Assembly: GCF_025698545.1 (NCBI RefSeq) | Contig: NC_068575.1 | Span: 57,607,980 to 57,671,979, forward strand | Direction of reading: 5' to 3' | From: Gossypium raimondii | Taxonomy: Eukaryota > Streptophyta > Magnoliopsida > Malvales > Malvaceae | Length of the DNA stretch: 64,000 nucleotides | Shown here: piece by piece, positions 35,550-47,592 of the stretch | How the letters are laid out: each line of letters starts with the position of its first letter | How positions within the stretch are numbered: the first letter of the stretch is position 1 | Notes under the pieces: generated by a model | Databases searched by the model: none | Seen by the model: the letters and a program-made list of their open reading frames with translations, nothing else | Told to the model about the DNA's origin: nothing | Translations under genes and position numbers: made by a program

Positions 35550-36789
35550 TAGGGGTGAGCATTCGATCGAATCGAATCGAATCGAATCAAAAATTTTCGA
35601 GTTAATCGAGTTTTCGAATCTCATTTTATCATCTTAACTTTATTTGAAGTTTTCTCGAATCGAGTCGAGTGAGATGGAATTCGAATCGAATCGAATCGAA
35701 TATATTTGTTCGAGTTAAATTTTTAAAAAATAATTTTGGGTCCTTATAACCGTTGTCACCCATCGTAATAAAATTTGTCTACCTTAATCAAATTTTTTAT
35801 TAACTTTCATCACCTCATAATTTATTTATTAATTTTTTATATACTGATTAGTTTATTTGCTTGCTTAGTTGTTTCAATTATCTTCAGATTCTTGTCACTA
35901 TGTATTTTGGAATTAAAAATATATTAAATGTAGAAATATGATTTTTAATAAAAGTTATTTCGAAAATAAAATGTGAAATTGATACCAAGATAAAATTTTA
36001 ACACGAATATTTTATGGCATAATTAATAATTCAATTTTAATATAAATATTCAATATGACTAAACAATTCAATAATATAAATAATATAAAATGTGAAATTT
36101 AATTTAATAATATAAATAGTAAATATAAATAAAATTATTACTATTTATGTTTAGTGATTTTTTTGGATAATTTTGATTTTTTATTTGAGAGTAAAGAGTG
36201 AGAAGTAAAAGTTTAGGGGGAAATAAAAAGTTTTGGGGAATAAAAGTTTGAGGGAAAGTAAATAGGGGGAGTAAAATTTTGGAGGGAAAATATTAAAAAA
36301 AAATTGGAGGGGGGAGGGTTTGGGGTAGGTGGGAGGTGGGATGGAAAGAGAATAAAAGCTTTAGGGGAAAAGTGGGAAAGAGTAAAAATTTTGAGAGAAA
36401 ATAAAAGGTTTTGAGGGTTTTTGGGAGTAAAATTTTGAGAAAAAGTAAATGGGAGAGTAAAGTTTTGGTGGGAAATGGATTTTGGGTAGATTGGGGGGTT
36501 GGGAAGGGAGGGGAGTAAAAGTTCTAGGGGGAAAGTGGAAAGGAGTAAAAGTTCTGAGGGAAAAGTAAAAAGGTTTGGGAGTTTAGGGTAAAACTGTCAA
36601 ATATTATAGTTTGATATTCGAATTATTCGAATTATTCGAATTCGAAAACTTAACTCGATTCGAACTCGAATTGAAAAAAATTGAGTTGATTCGAATAACT
36701 CGATTAACTCGAATAACTCGATTCGTTTAACTCGAAATTCGAATTTTTTTTCGATTTTTTCGAGTCGAATCGAGTTTTGCTCACCCCTA
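35550..36789. mobile_element. Non-autonomous hAT-like element, 1240 bases, with 8-bp target duplication
   Basis: The ends are TAGGGGTGAGCA and TGCTCACCCCTA. They are flanked by the direct repeat CATTTTAG at 35542-35549 and 36790-36797, the 8-bp duplication expected of hAT transposons. Subterminal regions are packed with TCGAATCGA/TCGAGT motifs in inverted orientation. The interior (about 36180-36600) is a purine-rich tract with repeated variants of AAAGTTTTGGGGGAA. No transposase is encoded. Confidence 0.9.
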
Positions 36790-38507
36790 CATTTTAGGAT
36801 GATTTAACAAGATAAGTCTTTTTTACATATATTTTCACGGTGAGTGTGACATAATTCAATATTATTAAAATCAATGTCGAATTCATTAAAGTATAATTCA
36901 ACATTAATTTAGTTTTACTAAATATCGAAGGGATCGAATTGGGTAGGCGAAATGCAGAGTGAGATTGTGATGTACAAGTCATTGGGGGTAGCTTCCTATA
37001 AATTGCCAAATATTGTCTTGTTCTCCAACATCAAGACAAGATTAAAGGGATGTTAATCGCCTCTTAATCCTTTTCTCCCCCAATTCCGGAATACCATTTT
37101 TTTAGTTATTTCATTTAAAAAAGGAATATTAAGAAAAGGTCCCAAGGAACTTTCACAGTAAGTTATACATGATTAATAAATAAGGTGAGCAATTATCACT
37201 TTATACTTTATAATTATTATTTTAGTTAGTTTTAATAATTGAAGGTGGAGATTGGGGTTTTTTTATTAAAAAATTGAACTCAAACTCTTATACTTCACAA
37301 CATAATATTTTTGTCAATAGGCCAAGAGGTTATCGGCATATAACCATAATTATTTAACATAGAATAAAAGTATGTTTTTACACGTATTTCCAAAAAGAAA
37401 ATACGAATTCAAATCTTAAAGATAATTTCAATAGGAGGGACAATTATGAACCTCGAGCATAGACTATCAAACGAATATATAAAGTAAGAAAAAAATATTT
37501 TTTTATATTTATATTTATTATATCTAACTTATATATAATCTTATCAAACTAATTTGTGGAAATTGAACCCTATTATCTAAATTCTAGTTTTCCATTATGT
37601 TGAAACTTGTATCGGATTGAATCAAGCCCAAGATGCTTGTCAGTTATAACCTGGCAATTTCCTAAATAAAAATTGGCCAATGAGTTCCCCAATAATGGAA
37701 AATCGCATGGGTAATGTTTTCTTTATTCTATATTTTTGGCATGAAATTTCAATGAATGAGACGGAATCAATATGTTTAGTGGAAAATAGGGGTTTAATAT
37801 ACATTGATAATTAAACTTCTAGAAATAAATTTGACCCTTAATTAATTAATTTTACCTTCTTTTCCAATTTGACATGACATCTATCATTTCTGGGCCATGG
37901 GTTCTTTTCCTAATACATAACTTTAAAAAGAGGAAAGTGGAGCAGCTAAACAACATTCTTAAGTCTTAACATTATTAGCTCATGTCTGACATGTATAAAA
38001 TCATGAGACTTACTAAACTATGGTTTGAACCATTTTTCTAAAAAGTGGTGCTTTGTATTTTGAATATATAAAAAAAAATAGAGTTCAATCATAACAACAA
38101 CTCTTCTTTATCAACTAGACTTTTGTATTAAATCAAAATTAGAAAATATATGAGTAGATTTGCTCATGAGTTAGATTATTTGTCAAAGTTCGAAGGCCTG
38201 TTCGAAATTTGGGAGGGTTTGAGTAAAAATATATTTGGGTAAAAAACAATAAACCTACTTAAAATATGGTTCGGGCTCGAGCTTGAACATTCAAGCCCCG
38301 ATCTCAACTCGACCCATTTTTAAATTTATAATACTTTATATATATTATGTAATTTAGAACATATTAAAAAAATAAACCTATACTAAATATATAATACTAC
38401 TCTAATGTAAACATTAAGTTAATATTAAGTTATTAAATTCAATAAATACAAAATTATAAATTTATAAAATATTAAAATAATATAATTTAAAAAGTGAAAG
38501 ATTAAGA
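36790..38507. other. Intergenic AT-rich DNA between two hAT-like elements
   Basis: No gene is recognised. The stretch 38150-38340 (GAAATTTGGGAGGGTTTGAG; GGTTCGGGCTCGAGC) looks like an older, decayed relative of the GC-rich element at 38508. Confidence 0.45.
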
Positions 38508-39007
38508 TAGAGGTGCTCATGGGCCGGGCCGGGCCCATAAAAAAATTTTGGCCCGACCCGAAATATGTGCCTAAGATTTTGCCCAGGCCCGGCCCGGGAA
38601 AAAAATCGTAAGCCCGGGCCCGGCCCAGCCCATTTTTATTTTAAAAATTTTTAAAAATTAAAAAAAGTATTTTAAAAATATTTTAAATTTAAAAAATTTA
38701 AAAAAAGTATTTTAAAATTAAAAAATTTAAAAAAAGTATTTTAAAAATATTTTAAAATTAAAAAAAATAAAAAAAAGTATGTAAAAAATATTTTAAAATT
38801 AAAAAAATAAATATATTTATTATACCGGGCCCGGACCGAAAAAGTGGTGCCCGAGGCCCGGCCCGTTTTCTAAACGGGCCTCATTTTTTTTGCCCAAGCC
38901 CATATTTCGGGCCTATATTTTTACCCAAACCCTCCCATATTTCGGGCGGGCCGTCGGGCCGGGCCAGGCCGGGCCGGGCCGGACCGCCCGGCCCATGAGC
39001 ACCTCTA
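38508..39007. mobile_element. Non-autonomous hAT-like element with GGGCCGGGCC-rich ends, 500 bases
   Basis: The ends TAGAGGTGCTCATGGGCCGG and CCGGCCCATGAGCACCTCTA are exact inverted repeats over about 20 bases. The 8-bp direct repeat GATTAAGA flanks the element at 38500-38507 and 39008-39015. Subterminal GGGCCGGGCC and GCCCGGCCC repeats contrast with an interior of AAAAATTTTAAA repeats. There is no coding capacity. Confidence 0.92.
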
Positions 39008-39015
39008 GATTAAGA

Positions 39016-39369
39016 TGTCTCATCATATGATTGGTTGATTAGCTAATTTTTAACAGTTAATGAGGATAAAAGCAAGAGCCCAATTAAATGCTAATTAAGT
39101 CGAGCAGATTAACTAATTTTTTTTAATTTTTTCGTAAGATCTTTTTATACAAAAGTGTACTTAAAATGTAAAAATCAATAATAATAACTAAGGTAGTGTT
39201 ATATATTAAATCAAAATTAGTAAATATTTTGGATATTCTATATATATAACAGTAAATATTTTCATAGTTACTTTCCTTCTAATCTCTCCATTACTGTCTA
39301 AGGAAAATAGGATTAGGTTTAGGTACTAATTTAGCAGTGTTAACAGCTGACGAATTTGTTGAGCGAGTT
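39016..39369. other. AT-rich spacer between repeats
   Basis: Nothing recognisable is seen apart from AT-rich low-complexity sequence. Confidence 0.5.
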
Positions 39370-40445
39370 GGTAATTGGTAACCCCATCATCATTTTAAAA
39401 TATTATTTGTTTTATTTTAATCATTTTAATTTTTTTTAATTTAGTCACTCTAATTAAAATAATTATCCGAATTAATTATTACTATTAAAAATTCGGTTAA
39501 TTTATTAACGAATTATTAACATGATACATTAATTGATTGAGTGATTAACACGTGCCAAAGTTTTTTTTAAAACTTTTTATTAGAGTTAAGAAGTCTCTAT
39601 AATTAATCCAAAACATTCTTTTTTTTTTTTTTTTTCTCTCTTCTCTGGCTTCTTCTTGTTGTAAAACAGAGACATTTGAGGGAAATGCGAAGGTTTAGAT
39701 TTAAGATCTAATAATAATTCTTATCAAGGTTACTCACCGTTACCTCAAAATTGTAAAAAATTACCGATAAGGTTACTCACGGTGGCGGTTGGGTGAGCGG
39801 AAACAACGATTTTGTTGCTAACAATTTCTTTTGCCGGAGGATAGGGAAATTGTGTGATGCTATAGTTGTGGAGGTCGGTTATGGGTTGGCGGCAGAGTAT
39901 AAGTATCTGGCGGCGTTTTATGACGAAATGAAGACGTTGCAATGGTTAGAGAAGCAAGCAAATTGAGCAGGATGTAGTAAGTTGATGGGGGAGTAGAGCT
40001 CGTGGTGTTGGAGTTGAGTTTACAAAGGCTAAAGTTCAAAGACATATTGTGGGTACCATTGGGGCTTCCGTGGTTGAGCCATGGTTGGCAGCTCATATAG
40101 ATTCTTCAAGGTTTTAATCCTTTTTTTTCTTCTTTACTCTTGTTAATTAATTTGGTTGAAAAAGCAGGATTTTGTCCAAGTGTAATTTAATGGTTGAAAA
40201 ACAAATACAAGGAAAAGAAGGGAGAGAAGAAAAATAATAAAAAATTGTTTTGAATTAATTATAGGAAGACTATTAGTTTTAATCCAACAAGTCAAATTAA
40301 CGTGTCACGTCATTCATCAGTTAGTGGATTAACAATAATAATAAATTTAAATAATTATCTTAATTAAAGTGATTAAATAAAAAATTAAAATGATTAAAAT
40401 AGGACAAAACCTATTTTAGAGTAACCATTGGTGAAATTTACTCAA
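39370..40445. repeat. Foldback element of about 1.07 kb
   Basis: The left arm (39370-39560) and right arm (40270-40445) are inverted copies sharing ATTTTAATCATTTTAATTTT and TAATTAA.ATAATTAT blocks. The centre holds a GC-richer segment (39730-40090) with opposite-strand ORFs of 65 and 78 codons that overlap each other and resemble nothing I know. A captured gene fragment in the centre is possible but not shown. Confidence 0.65.
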
Positions 40446-40545
40446 AAAAATATTAACAACATCAAAATAGTTTAAAACAACAAAATTTATTATATTTGTA
40501 TTTACATCTTCAATAATTTTATATTCTTCAAAGGCTTAATTTAGC

Positions 40546-41364
40546 AGGAGGTATTTTAACTATTGAGTTTATTTGAGTTAAGTACCTAAAGTATTTTTAG
40601 TTTGAATCTGTTATTGCCGTTAGTGCTGTTTAAAAATTTTTTTCAGCCAATGGCATTGTGCCACATCATTTAAATGTGTATTTCCATTAATTTTCATTTT
40701 TAAAAGAAAAATAAATAAAGATAAAATGATAAAACTAAAAAAGAAACGGGGGTTTCTTTGATTCATACTCGATTTTGGGTTTATCAGGTTTAAGATTTCA
40801 TAAACGAATTTTTAGGGTTCCTTCTCAATTTATCGATCCTAAGGGTTTCAAAAACAAATTGGGGTTTTAGGGTTCCTTCTCAGTTTACTGATTCCCATGA
40901 TTTCACAAACTAATTTGAGGTTTCTTGTTTTCGATTAGAGATTTAGAGGTTTTACAAATAAATTTGGGCCGGGTTTCATAAACAATGCTTCAACACATTT
41001 TCTAAAGAAAAAAATTCCTCCATCAAAGATTTCTTTAGGTTTCCGTTTGACAGACTTGGGGAAGAAGGAAAGAATTTTTATTTTTATTTGGGAATGGAGG
41101 CTGATGCGTGGGAAGGCGATTTGGGGTAAATGGGGGTGAAAAAATTTTCATCTTTTCTTTTTATTTATTTATTTTTTCTTTTAAAAAAGAAAATTAATGG
41201 AAATACACATTTAAATGACATGGCAAAATACCATTGGCCAGAACCTTTTTCTTTTAACGACAAGTAATGGATTCAAAATTTAAGTATCCGAATCAATCAA
41301 AATATAAATTAGGTATCTAACTTAAACAAACCTAATAATTTAGATAAATTATTTTAAGTGTGCG
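40546..41364. repeat. Foldback element of about 0.8 kb
   Basis: Inverted arms share TTTAAATGTGTATTTCCATT and ATTTTC on the left with the complement on the right (41190-41235), and continue outward through GCCAATGGCATT/ACCATTGGC. The centre contains a three-fold run of a unit ending GGGTTCCTTCTCA(A/G)TTTA(T/C)(C/T)GA, spaced about 60-70 bases. No transposase is seen. Confidence 0.7.
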
Positions 41365-42003
41365 TCCGATCCTTGATGTTATGTTGATTTATATTTTTTC
41401 TTCATTTATGATACATAAACTAGTAAAAATAATGTATTAAGCAAATTATTTTGTTGTCGGTCCAAAGCATACTCTAGGAGTAAAAATTAATGTAACAAGA
41501 ATATAAAAATTAAGTATGATTTTATTAAAATTGTAATGTTAAAATATTTAAGAATTGAATGTGTTGGATATGAAACTTATAAGATTTATCAAAGTATAAC
41601 ATAAACACTTAGAAATAACTTTTTGATAATTTTACAATTAAATACACTTAACCCAAAATTATAATGGTGGAGAAGTATAGATTGATTAATGCACATTAAT
41701 ATTAGAATTTTAGCTTAGGGTTAGGCCATATTCTAATCATGGACTGAAGGCTGTTAATGCCCGCAAAAATATAAAATCCAAAAAAAGTCAAAATAATGTC
41801 GATATAGGAAAAGAATTTTACAAAATTTATAAGAAAATTTTATATGTTGAAAAGATATTTGAATACATCCATTTCTAGTTTTCTAGTTCTTTTTATTATC
41901 CATAAACTTCTCATAACTCGTAATAGATTGCTTGCTTGCTTGATTAATACAATCTATAAGCCTACAATTTGGGGTCACTCCCATACATTCATCCCCTCCC
42001 CTC
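41365..42003. other. 3' flank of the AAA-ATPase gene
   Basis: AT-rich sequence. The part nearest 42003 would be the 3' UTR of the minus-strand AAA-ATPase. The ORF 41844-42179 overlaps that gene in antisense and is not supported. Confidence 0.5.
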
Positions 42004-43410
42004 TTATTGAACTGATTTTTCAGACAATCCCTGGATCAATGCTGTGTCTTCTTTGTTACTGTCTTGTGCTTGCTTTGCAGATTCTAGAGCCTGGATCAGG
42101 CTTTCGAAACAAGTTTGAAGATCCCTTGATGCAGTTTTTGGCATCAAATGCTCAGCAACATCAGCTGGAGTTATTCTAACTTCTCTCAACAAATCCTGAA
42201 TCCTGCCGAACAACTTATGAGAGTCGAGCTTTTGATAGTTTTTAGCCAACACCTTGAATGCTTCAAATCCACAATACGACAATTCTATATGTTTATCCAT
42301 TCGACCTTTTCGAATCAAAGCTGGATCAAGCTTCTCAACAAAGTTGGTCGTGAATACTATCAGTCTTTCACCCCCACAAGCTGACCATAGCCCATCAATG
42401 AAATTCAACAACCCCGACAGTGTAACCTGACTGCTTTTAGCTTCTTCTTTGCTTGCCTTGTGCATTGGATGTTGTTTCATCTTTTCTGCTTCATCCTTTT
42501 TCTCCTTTTTTGGCCTCCTTTGACCGGTTAAATCGAGTGAACAATCAATGTCTTCGATAACAATGATCGACTTGCTTGACGTTTCAATCAACAGTTTCCT
42601 CAGTTCTGTGTTGTCTTTCACAGCTGTTAACTCAAGATCATAAATGTCGTACCCTAAAAGATTAGCCATTGCAGCAATCATGGTGGATTTACCAGTCCCT
42701 GGTGGACCATAAAGAAGATAACCCCTCTTCCAAGCCCTCCCAATTCTCGAATAAAACTCTTCTGCTTGGCTGAAAGTAACCAAATCTTCCATAATCTCCT
42801 CCTTCTTGTCCTGTTCCATTGCTAATGTTTGAAAAGTTGCAGGGTGCTCAAACACAACGTGGCTCCAATTCGGCCCATTGTTTGTATAAAGCTTCCTTTG
42901 CCTGTTCCTTACCTTGATGGCCTTACCTTCTTTCAAAACATGTTTGAGGTAAGGTCCGATGATCAAATCCCTGTGTTTTTTATGGAAAGTAAGCTTGTAA
43001 AACCTTTTCTCATCCGTGACAGGATAGAAAGCAAACGACTGTGTTTTGCCAACATGTTTGCCAGAAGCCCACCATAGCTTTACACCTTGAAATTCATCTG
43101 CAACTTCTTCATGGTCATCCATGCTAAGAACCAGAGACCGATTGTTCTTCACTATGTCAGCTTTGAGCCTCTTAGCTTGTGAAGAGGAAGTGGAACTAAG
43201 GTAGCTTTCAATGGCGGAATATGCTTCGCTCCTCATCAGACGTTCACCTGCGAACTCATTGAAAGTAATCTGAATGTAAGGATAGACAAAACTAAGCAAT
43301 CTTTGGGAGTATTTTTCGATATAGCCTCGAAATTGGTATGGGAAATACTGCTGGAAAACTGCCCAAACAAACATTAAAGTGGCAAATATAGAGCCTAGGT
43401 GAGAAATCAT
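42004..43410 (-). CDS. BCS1-like AAA-ATPase (AATP1/HSR4 group), single exon
   Basis: One uninterrupted frame of 468 aa, the usual intronless form of this plant family. The N-terminus has a hydrophobic anchor (about residues 6-24, GSIFATLMFVWAVFQQYF), followed by the plant AAA-ATPase N-terminal domain (FNEFAGERLMRSEAYSAIES). The ATPase core shows Walker A GPPGTGKS at 235-242, Walker B IIVIEDID at 282-289, sensor TTN at 354-356 and arginine-containing RKGRMDKHIEL at 367-377, all intact. A charged insert (KKEKKDEAEKMKQHP) follows Walker B, as in relatives. Arabidopsis members are stress- and hormone-induced, and are reported on the ER or the outer mitochondrial membrane; the substrate is unknown. 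A TATA box sits at 43475-43480. Confidence 0.94.
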   Translation of the reverse strand: MISHLGSIFATLMFVWAVFQQYFPYQFRGYIEKYSQRLLSFVYPYIQITFNEFAGERLMRSEAYSAIESYLSSTSSSQAKRLKADIVKNNRSLVLSMDDHEEVADEFQGVKLWWASGKHVGKTQSFAFYPVTDEKRFYKLTFHKKHRDLIIGPYLKHVLKEGKAIKVRNRQRKLYTNNGPNWSHVVFEHPATFQTLAMEQDKKEEIMEDLVTFSQAEEFYSRIGRAWKRGYLLYGPPGTGKSTMIAAMANLLGYDIYDLELTAVKDNTELRKLLIETSSKSIIVIEDIDCSLDLTGQRRPKKEKKDEAEKMKQHPMHKASKEEAKSSQVTLSGLLNFIDGLWSACGGERLIVFTTNFVEKLDPALIRKGRMDKHIELSYCGFEAFKVLAKNYQKLDSHKLFGRIQDLLREVRITPADVAEHLMPKTASRDLQTCFESLIQALESAKQAQDSNKEDTALIQGLSEKSVQ

Positions 43411-43474
43411 GTCTGTAGGGATTTCTTAATTTGTTTTGTCCTGGAGATATTGCAAACAAAATGGGTGGCTTGGG

Positions 43475-43480
43475 TTTATA
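43475..43480 (-). promoter_or_regulatory. TATA box of the AAA-ATPase gene
   Basis: The minus strand reads TTTCTATAAACCCAAG about 65 bases upstream of the ATG. This is well spaced for a short leader. Confidence 0.5.
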
Positions 43481-45001
43481 GAAATGGGGTTAATCTTGAA
43501 ATAATGGAAAAAATCAGGTATAGAATTGACTTGCAATTTGTCTCGTAGTTTCCAAAAGTCGGTAAAAAACCTTATGAGCTAAGACTCTTTTTCCGACGTA
43601 CTAAATTTGCTTCCTCGTTAAGACTTTTTGCCTGTCCTTCATATTCTAATTATATTTAATTTTGATATAACTAATTTAAAGATAATCATGTTTGTCTATT
43701 TTAACAAGTGATGGTTATAAGATAAGATACATTGCACTCTTAAAAATAATCACCAACCTTAAATATAAACTATAAAGTAGATATAAGTTAACGAGTTACT
43801 AATTTTATATGAGTTGTTAAAAACTGGGTCTGACTTAAATTTTATGTTGAACTCAATTGCTGAATAATTAAAAGTGGGCCTAACAGCTTTCAATTCTTTA
43901 GCACTTCCATTTTATTATCCAATAATTATATATTTTCTAAATTTTAATTATTCACATGTATATTTATATTTAACCATCGAACATATGTAATATAGTATTA
44001 GTGCTATGAAACCCACGTCAAGTTTCATTTTCCTTTGTATAGACTCCTCCCACGAAGAGCCACCAAAGGCTTAGTTTTTTAATCCTCCATAGTTCTCCAA
44101 ATCTCACCATTTTTCCTAAACATTACTAGTGGCTCTTGACACCACCATAATGTCAACCACCCCTAACAAATATGAAATTTTGATATACCAATCTAAGAAA
44201 TCAAACTTCATTCAAGAAGATCAAACCCTATGAATATCCAGATAACATATAATATTTGAGAAACAAGTCAATATCACCTCCAGTAACAGTATCTATCATA
44301 GGTCAAAAGATAGAATTAACAAAAAGGTTGTGGCACAATTTTGTAAGACTAAGGATATTAATTCTAGCCAATCATGTGTAAAGAACTGCGTACTCTTCAT
44401 GTACGTCATATAATTAACAATTTTAGAGTAACTAAAAGTTGGTATATAAATACTCAAATATGTTCATCTTCTATCCTTCTTTTTCACTTTATTATTACTT
44501 TGTCAAAATAATTCTTTAAGCATCCTTACTTTCTCTCATTAAAATATTAGAAAGTGTGTTAGATCACCAACCTTAACACCCTATAATTTTTCTTTACTTT
44601 ACTATTCTAACCCTAAAATAAACATAATTTCTATGCTCACTGGTGATTAAATTATGGATAACACCTCTATATGATTAGCTTGGTTTGCAATTACTAAACC
44701 CTTTCTCACATCCCAGCTAAACCCATCACCACACTGGACTCTTGTGCATAACTACTATGACTCAAAACACAGTTAACGGAGCTCTGCCTTTGACCTTCAC
44801 CTTTCTAGCCAACCTCGTAGGACTTAAAAGGAATTCATGGAAGACCAAGGTTGAAGGCTCCACATGGATGCTCAGTAGCATCGTCTAGAAGTTTTCAACT
44901 TCTCCATCACACTGTTCCATGATATACGTCAATACATTGGACATCACGCCCAATATCCATGTCCGCCCTCTTACTCTCTACTTCTCATCAACTCCCTCTC
45001 T
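43481..45001. other. Promoter side of the AAA-ATPase gene and repeat-rich spacer
   Basis: No coding region is supported. The stretch 44690-44960 has a more balanced base composition but every frame is interrupted. It may be part of an old retrotransposon. Confidence 0.4.
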
Positions 45002-45204
45002 CTTTTCACACAACATTGTTATTTCCCCTAGAAAGTGACGGAAAACAAATCCCACCTCCCAACATTGGACTTTACAATTCTCCGCTGCTTGTAAACAAAT
45101 AATAAGCCAATGATTGATGTTGCATGATACTGATAGGAAGCAAACTAGTACTATCCAAAGGTGATTCTTGTTAAATTTATTTTTAATTTAATTACAAATA
45201 ATAT
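45002..45204. repeat. Diverged direct duplicate of 50943-51162
   Basis: Both copies start CTTTTCACACAACATTGT and continue ATTTCCCCTAGAAAGTGA, keep CTTTACAATTCTC/CTTTGTAATTCTC and end TTTAATTACAAATAATAT. The similarity is patchy in between, so this is an old duplication. Its nature (transposon or segmental) is unknown. Confidence 0.7.
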
Positions 45205-47103
45205 ACGTTTTAAAGTAAAAATAATTTTTAAAATTTATTTAAAAATTAAAATGACCATTTCGAGTTTGATAAGTTGTGTTTGATTCATTCACGGCTATGT
45301 TTTTTCTTTAATTATTCTATTAACAGTGGTGGAGTAAAAATTTCGGTTCCAAAATCTCAATTTACACTATTTTTGAATCCAAATCTAAATTCTAAAATCT
45401 TGGTTCCAAATGCTACCTGAAGGGTTTGTATTAATCATTTACCTATTCAAAATGTTAGGAATTTCATACAAAATCAATAATCCCAAAATCATTCAATATA
45501 GAAAAAAGAACTAAATCTTGCACAAAAATCCTAAACTATCATAAGAAAAGTCACGATCCTAATTTTTAGTAATTAATCAATAAAGCATGAAAAGAAAAAA
45601 GGAGTTGTTATCAAATTAAGAGACCAACATGAAAGTACTGACAGATTAAACACATGTCTTGTAAAAATTCTAGAGAATAAAAAATTTGAAAAAAAAATAT
45701 GAGTGTGGAAAGAAAATAAAAGAATTTGGGATGGCTGTGTTTTAGTAGCTGGGTAGAGATTTATTTATTTTATATAAAATAATTTATTTTATAAATAAAT
45801 CTTTTTAAAAATTGTTGGATTTTTCAAATTCTTGTAGGATTATTTTTAAATTTTTATGTGAATTAATATATTGATTATATAAAATATATTTTTTTATTTT
45901 TTAGTCAATTAACCCCACAAACATCAACTTGACTCTGCCACTAATTAACAAAGTGAAGGCTTACAAAATCAAATTAGAAAAGGAATGTCTAGAAAAATAG
46001 AAAAAAAAATTGAAACATCAATTACAAATGTACATTTTAATCAGCCGACATAAATATAAATGGATTGGTTATACATTTTAATCAACATAGCTTTCTCTGA
46101 TCCCCTCCCCCACCGTCGGATCAGCTTTTGTTTTCTGTATGTTGTTTATCTATTCTAAGCTTCAATTTCACTGTTGGGATCTGCGAATGGAGCACCAAAG
46201 CCTCATCAATCTTTTCCTCTACACTATCCAAATTTCTTGGGCTTGGGGCTTTGTTGCTGTTGACGTTTGAGTTTGGTTTTCAGTGGTTTAGGGTTTTTGA
46301 CTCGTGGGTTGAAGGTGAGAGTTGGATGTTGAAGATGATGATGGTGAAGGTTCATCGGTGAGATAAAGATGGCGGTGAAGGAACAAGATAAAAAAAATGG
46401 AAAGGAAAGAAAAGAGAATAAAAGGAAATAAAGTAAAAGAAAATTTAAAAAATATATTTACTCAAAATATATACATAGCCATGACATGGAATTCATGTCA
46501 GCATTTAATCACATAATTTGTGACATGGAATTCATGTCAGCATTTAATCACATAATTTGTGCCATGTCATACTTTTATAATATTTTTAGTAATTGGATAA
46601 TGATACAACTACTAAAATGTTACAAATTGATAATGTTAGTAACTGTTTTAATAAATTAAAGTTTAGTGACCAAAACATAACTTAAACTATACACAATTGA
46701 TTATTTTATAGTTTACTCTAAAATAAATGTTTAATTATATTTAATTATTTCATATAAATTTTTATAAAATTTTGTAAGGTTTCTTTAATAAAATGATTAC
46801 AAAATTAGAATATACTAATAAAATCAAATATTATAAAAGCATTATTTTATTTAACTTTTAATTTGTAATTTTAAGTAATTTAAAAGAAATTAAAATTTAC
46901 TTCAAAAAATAAAATTAAATATTTTAAAATATTATTAATTAATATCCATCATAAAAATTTGCCACAATTTTTTTAAGTCTGTTTTTAAAATTAAAAGAAA
47001 TTTTAAAATAATTACAAATTTTAAATATTTCATTTTAGAATTTTTTTGAATAATTTCATTGTAAGTTTTGATCATACGTGCACTTTTTTAAGGCAATGCC
47101 TAG
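45205..47103. other. Repeat-rich spacer with a 39-base tandem duplication
   Basis: Mostly AT-rich transposon debris. The ORF 46128-46361 (77 codons) is not recognised and lies beside foldback-like sequence. At 46482-46559 a 39-base unit is repeated twice; each unit holds the near-palindrome GACATGGAATTCATGTC. Phrases near 46640-46720 (AAAGTTTAGTGACCAAAAC) suggest another Mutator-like MITE end. Confidence 0.45.
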
Positions 47104-47592
47104 TAGGGGTGAATATTCGATCGAGTCGAGTCGAATCGATTCAAAAATTTTTGAGTTAGTCGAGTTGACAAATTTTATCTTAGAAACCAAACTCAATTTG
47201 AATTTTTTTTGAATCGAGTCAAAAAATTTCGAGTAAAATTGAGTCGAGTTAACGAATCCTATTATTTATACTTAATGTTGCGTTTAGATGGACCGATTAT
47301 TTAACTAGTAGACGAAGTACAATATTATTTAACTATATGAACAATATAATGATTTTGCCTTTTAACTTAATGGATAAAAATTTATCAAAACAACGTAATT
47401 TTGTCTTTTCTTATTCGGATTTTCGGATAACTCGAATTGTGTAATTCATACTCAAGTTAAACTAAAAAACTTAATTTTTTTATTCGAGTTGATCCGAATA
47501 ACTTGATTAACTCAAATAACTTGAACTATTTAATTTAAAATTTTAAATTTTTATCGAGTTTTTTGAATCGAACCGAATTTTGCTCACCCCTA
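47104..47592. mobile_element. Non-autonomous hAT-like element, 489 bases, related to 35550-36789
   Basis: The ends are TAGGGGTGAATATTCGATCG and TTTTGCTCACCCCTA, with the same TCGAGTCGA subterminal motifs as the larger element at 35550. The flanks ATGCCTAG and ACTCCTAA match at 5 of 8 positions, consistent with a decayed target duplication. The internal purine-rich segment of the larger copy is absent. Confidence 0.8.

Noticed and set aside
46128-46361. 77-codon + strand ORF with a hydrophobic start
   Set aside because: It sits beside foldback-like repeats and resembles nothing known. The hydrophobic start reflects T-rich sequence.
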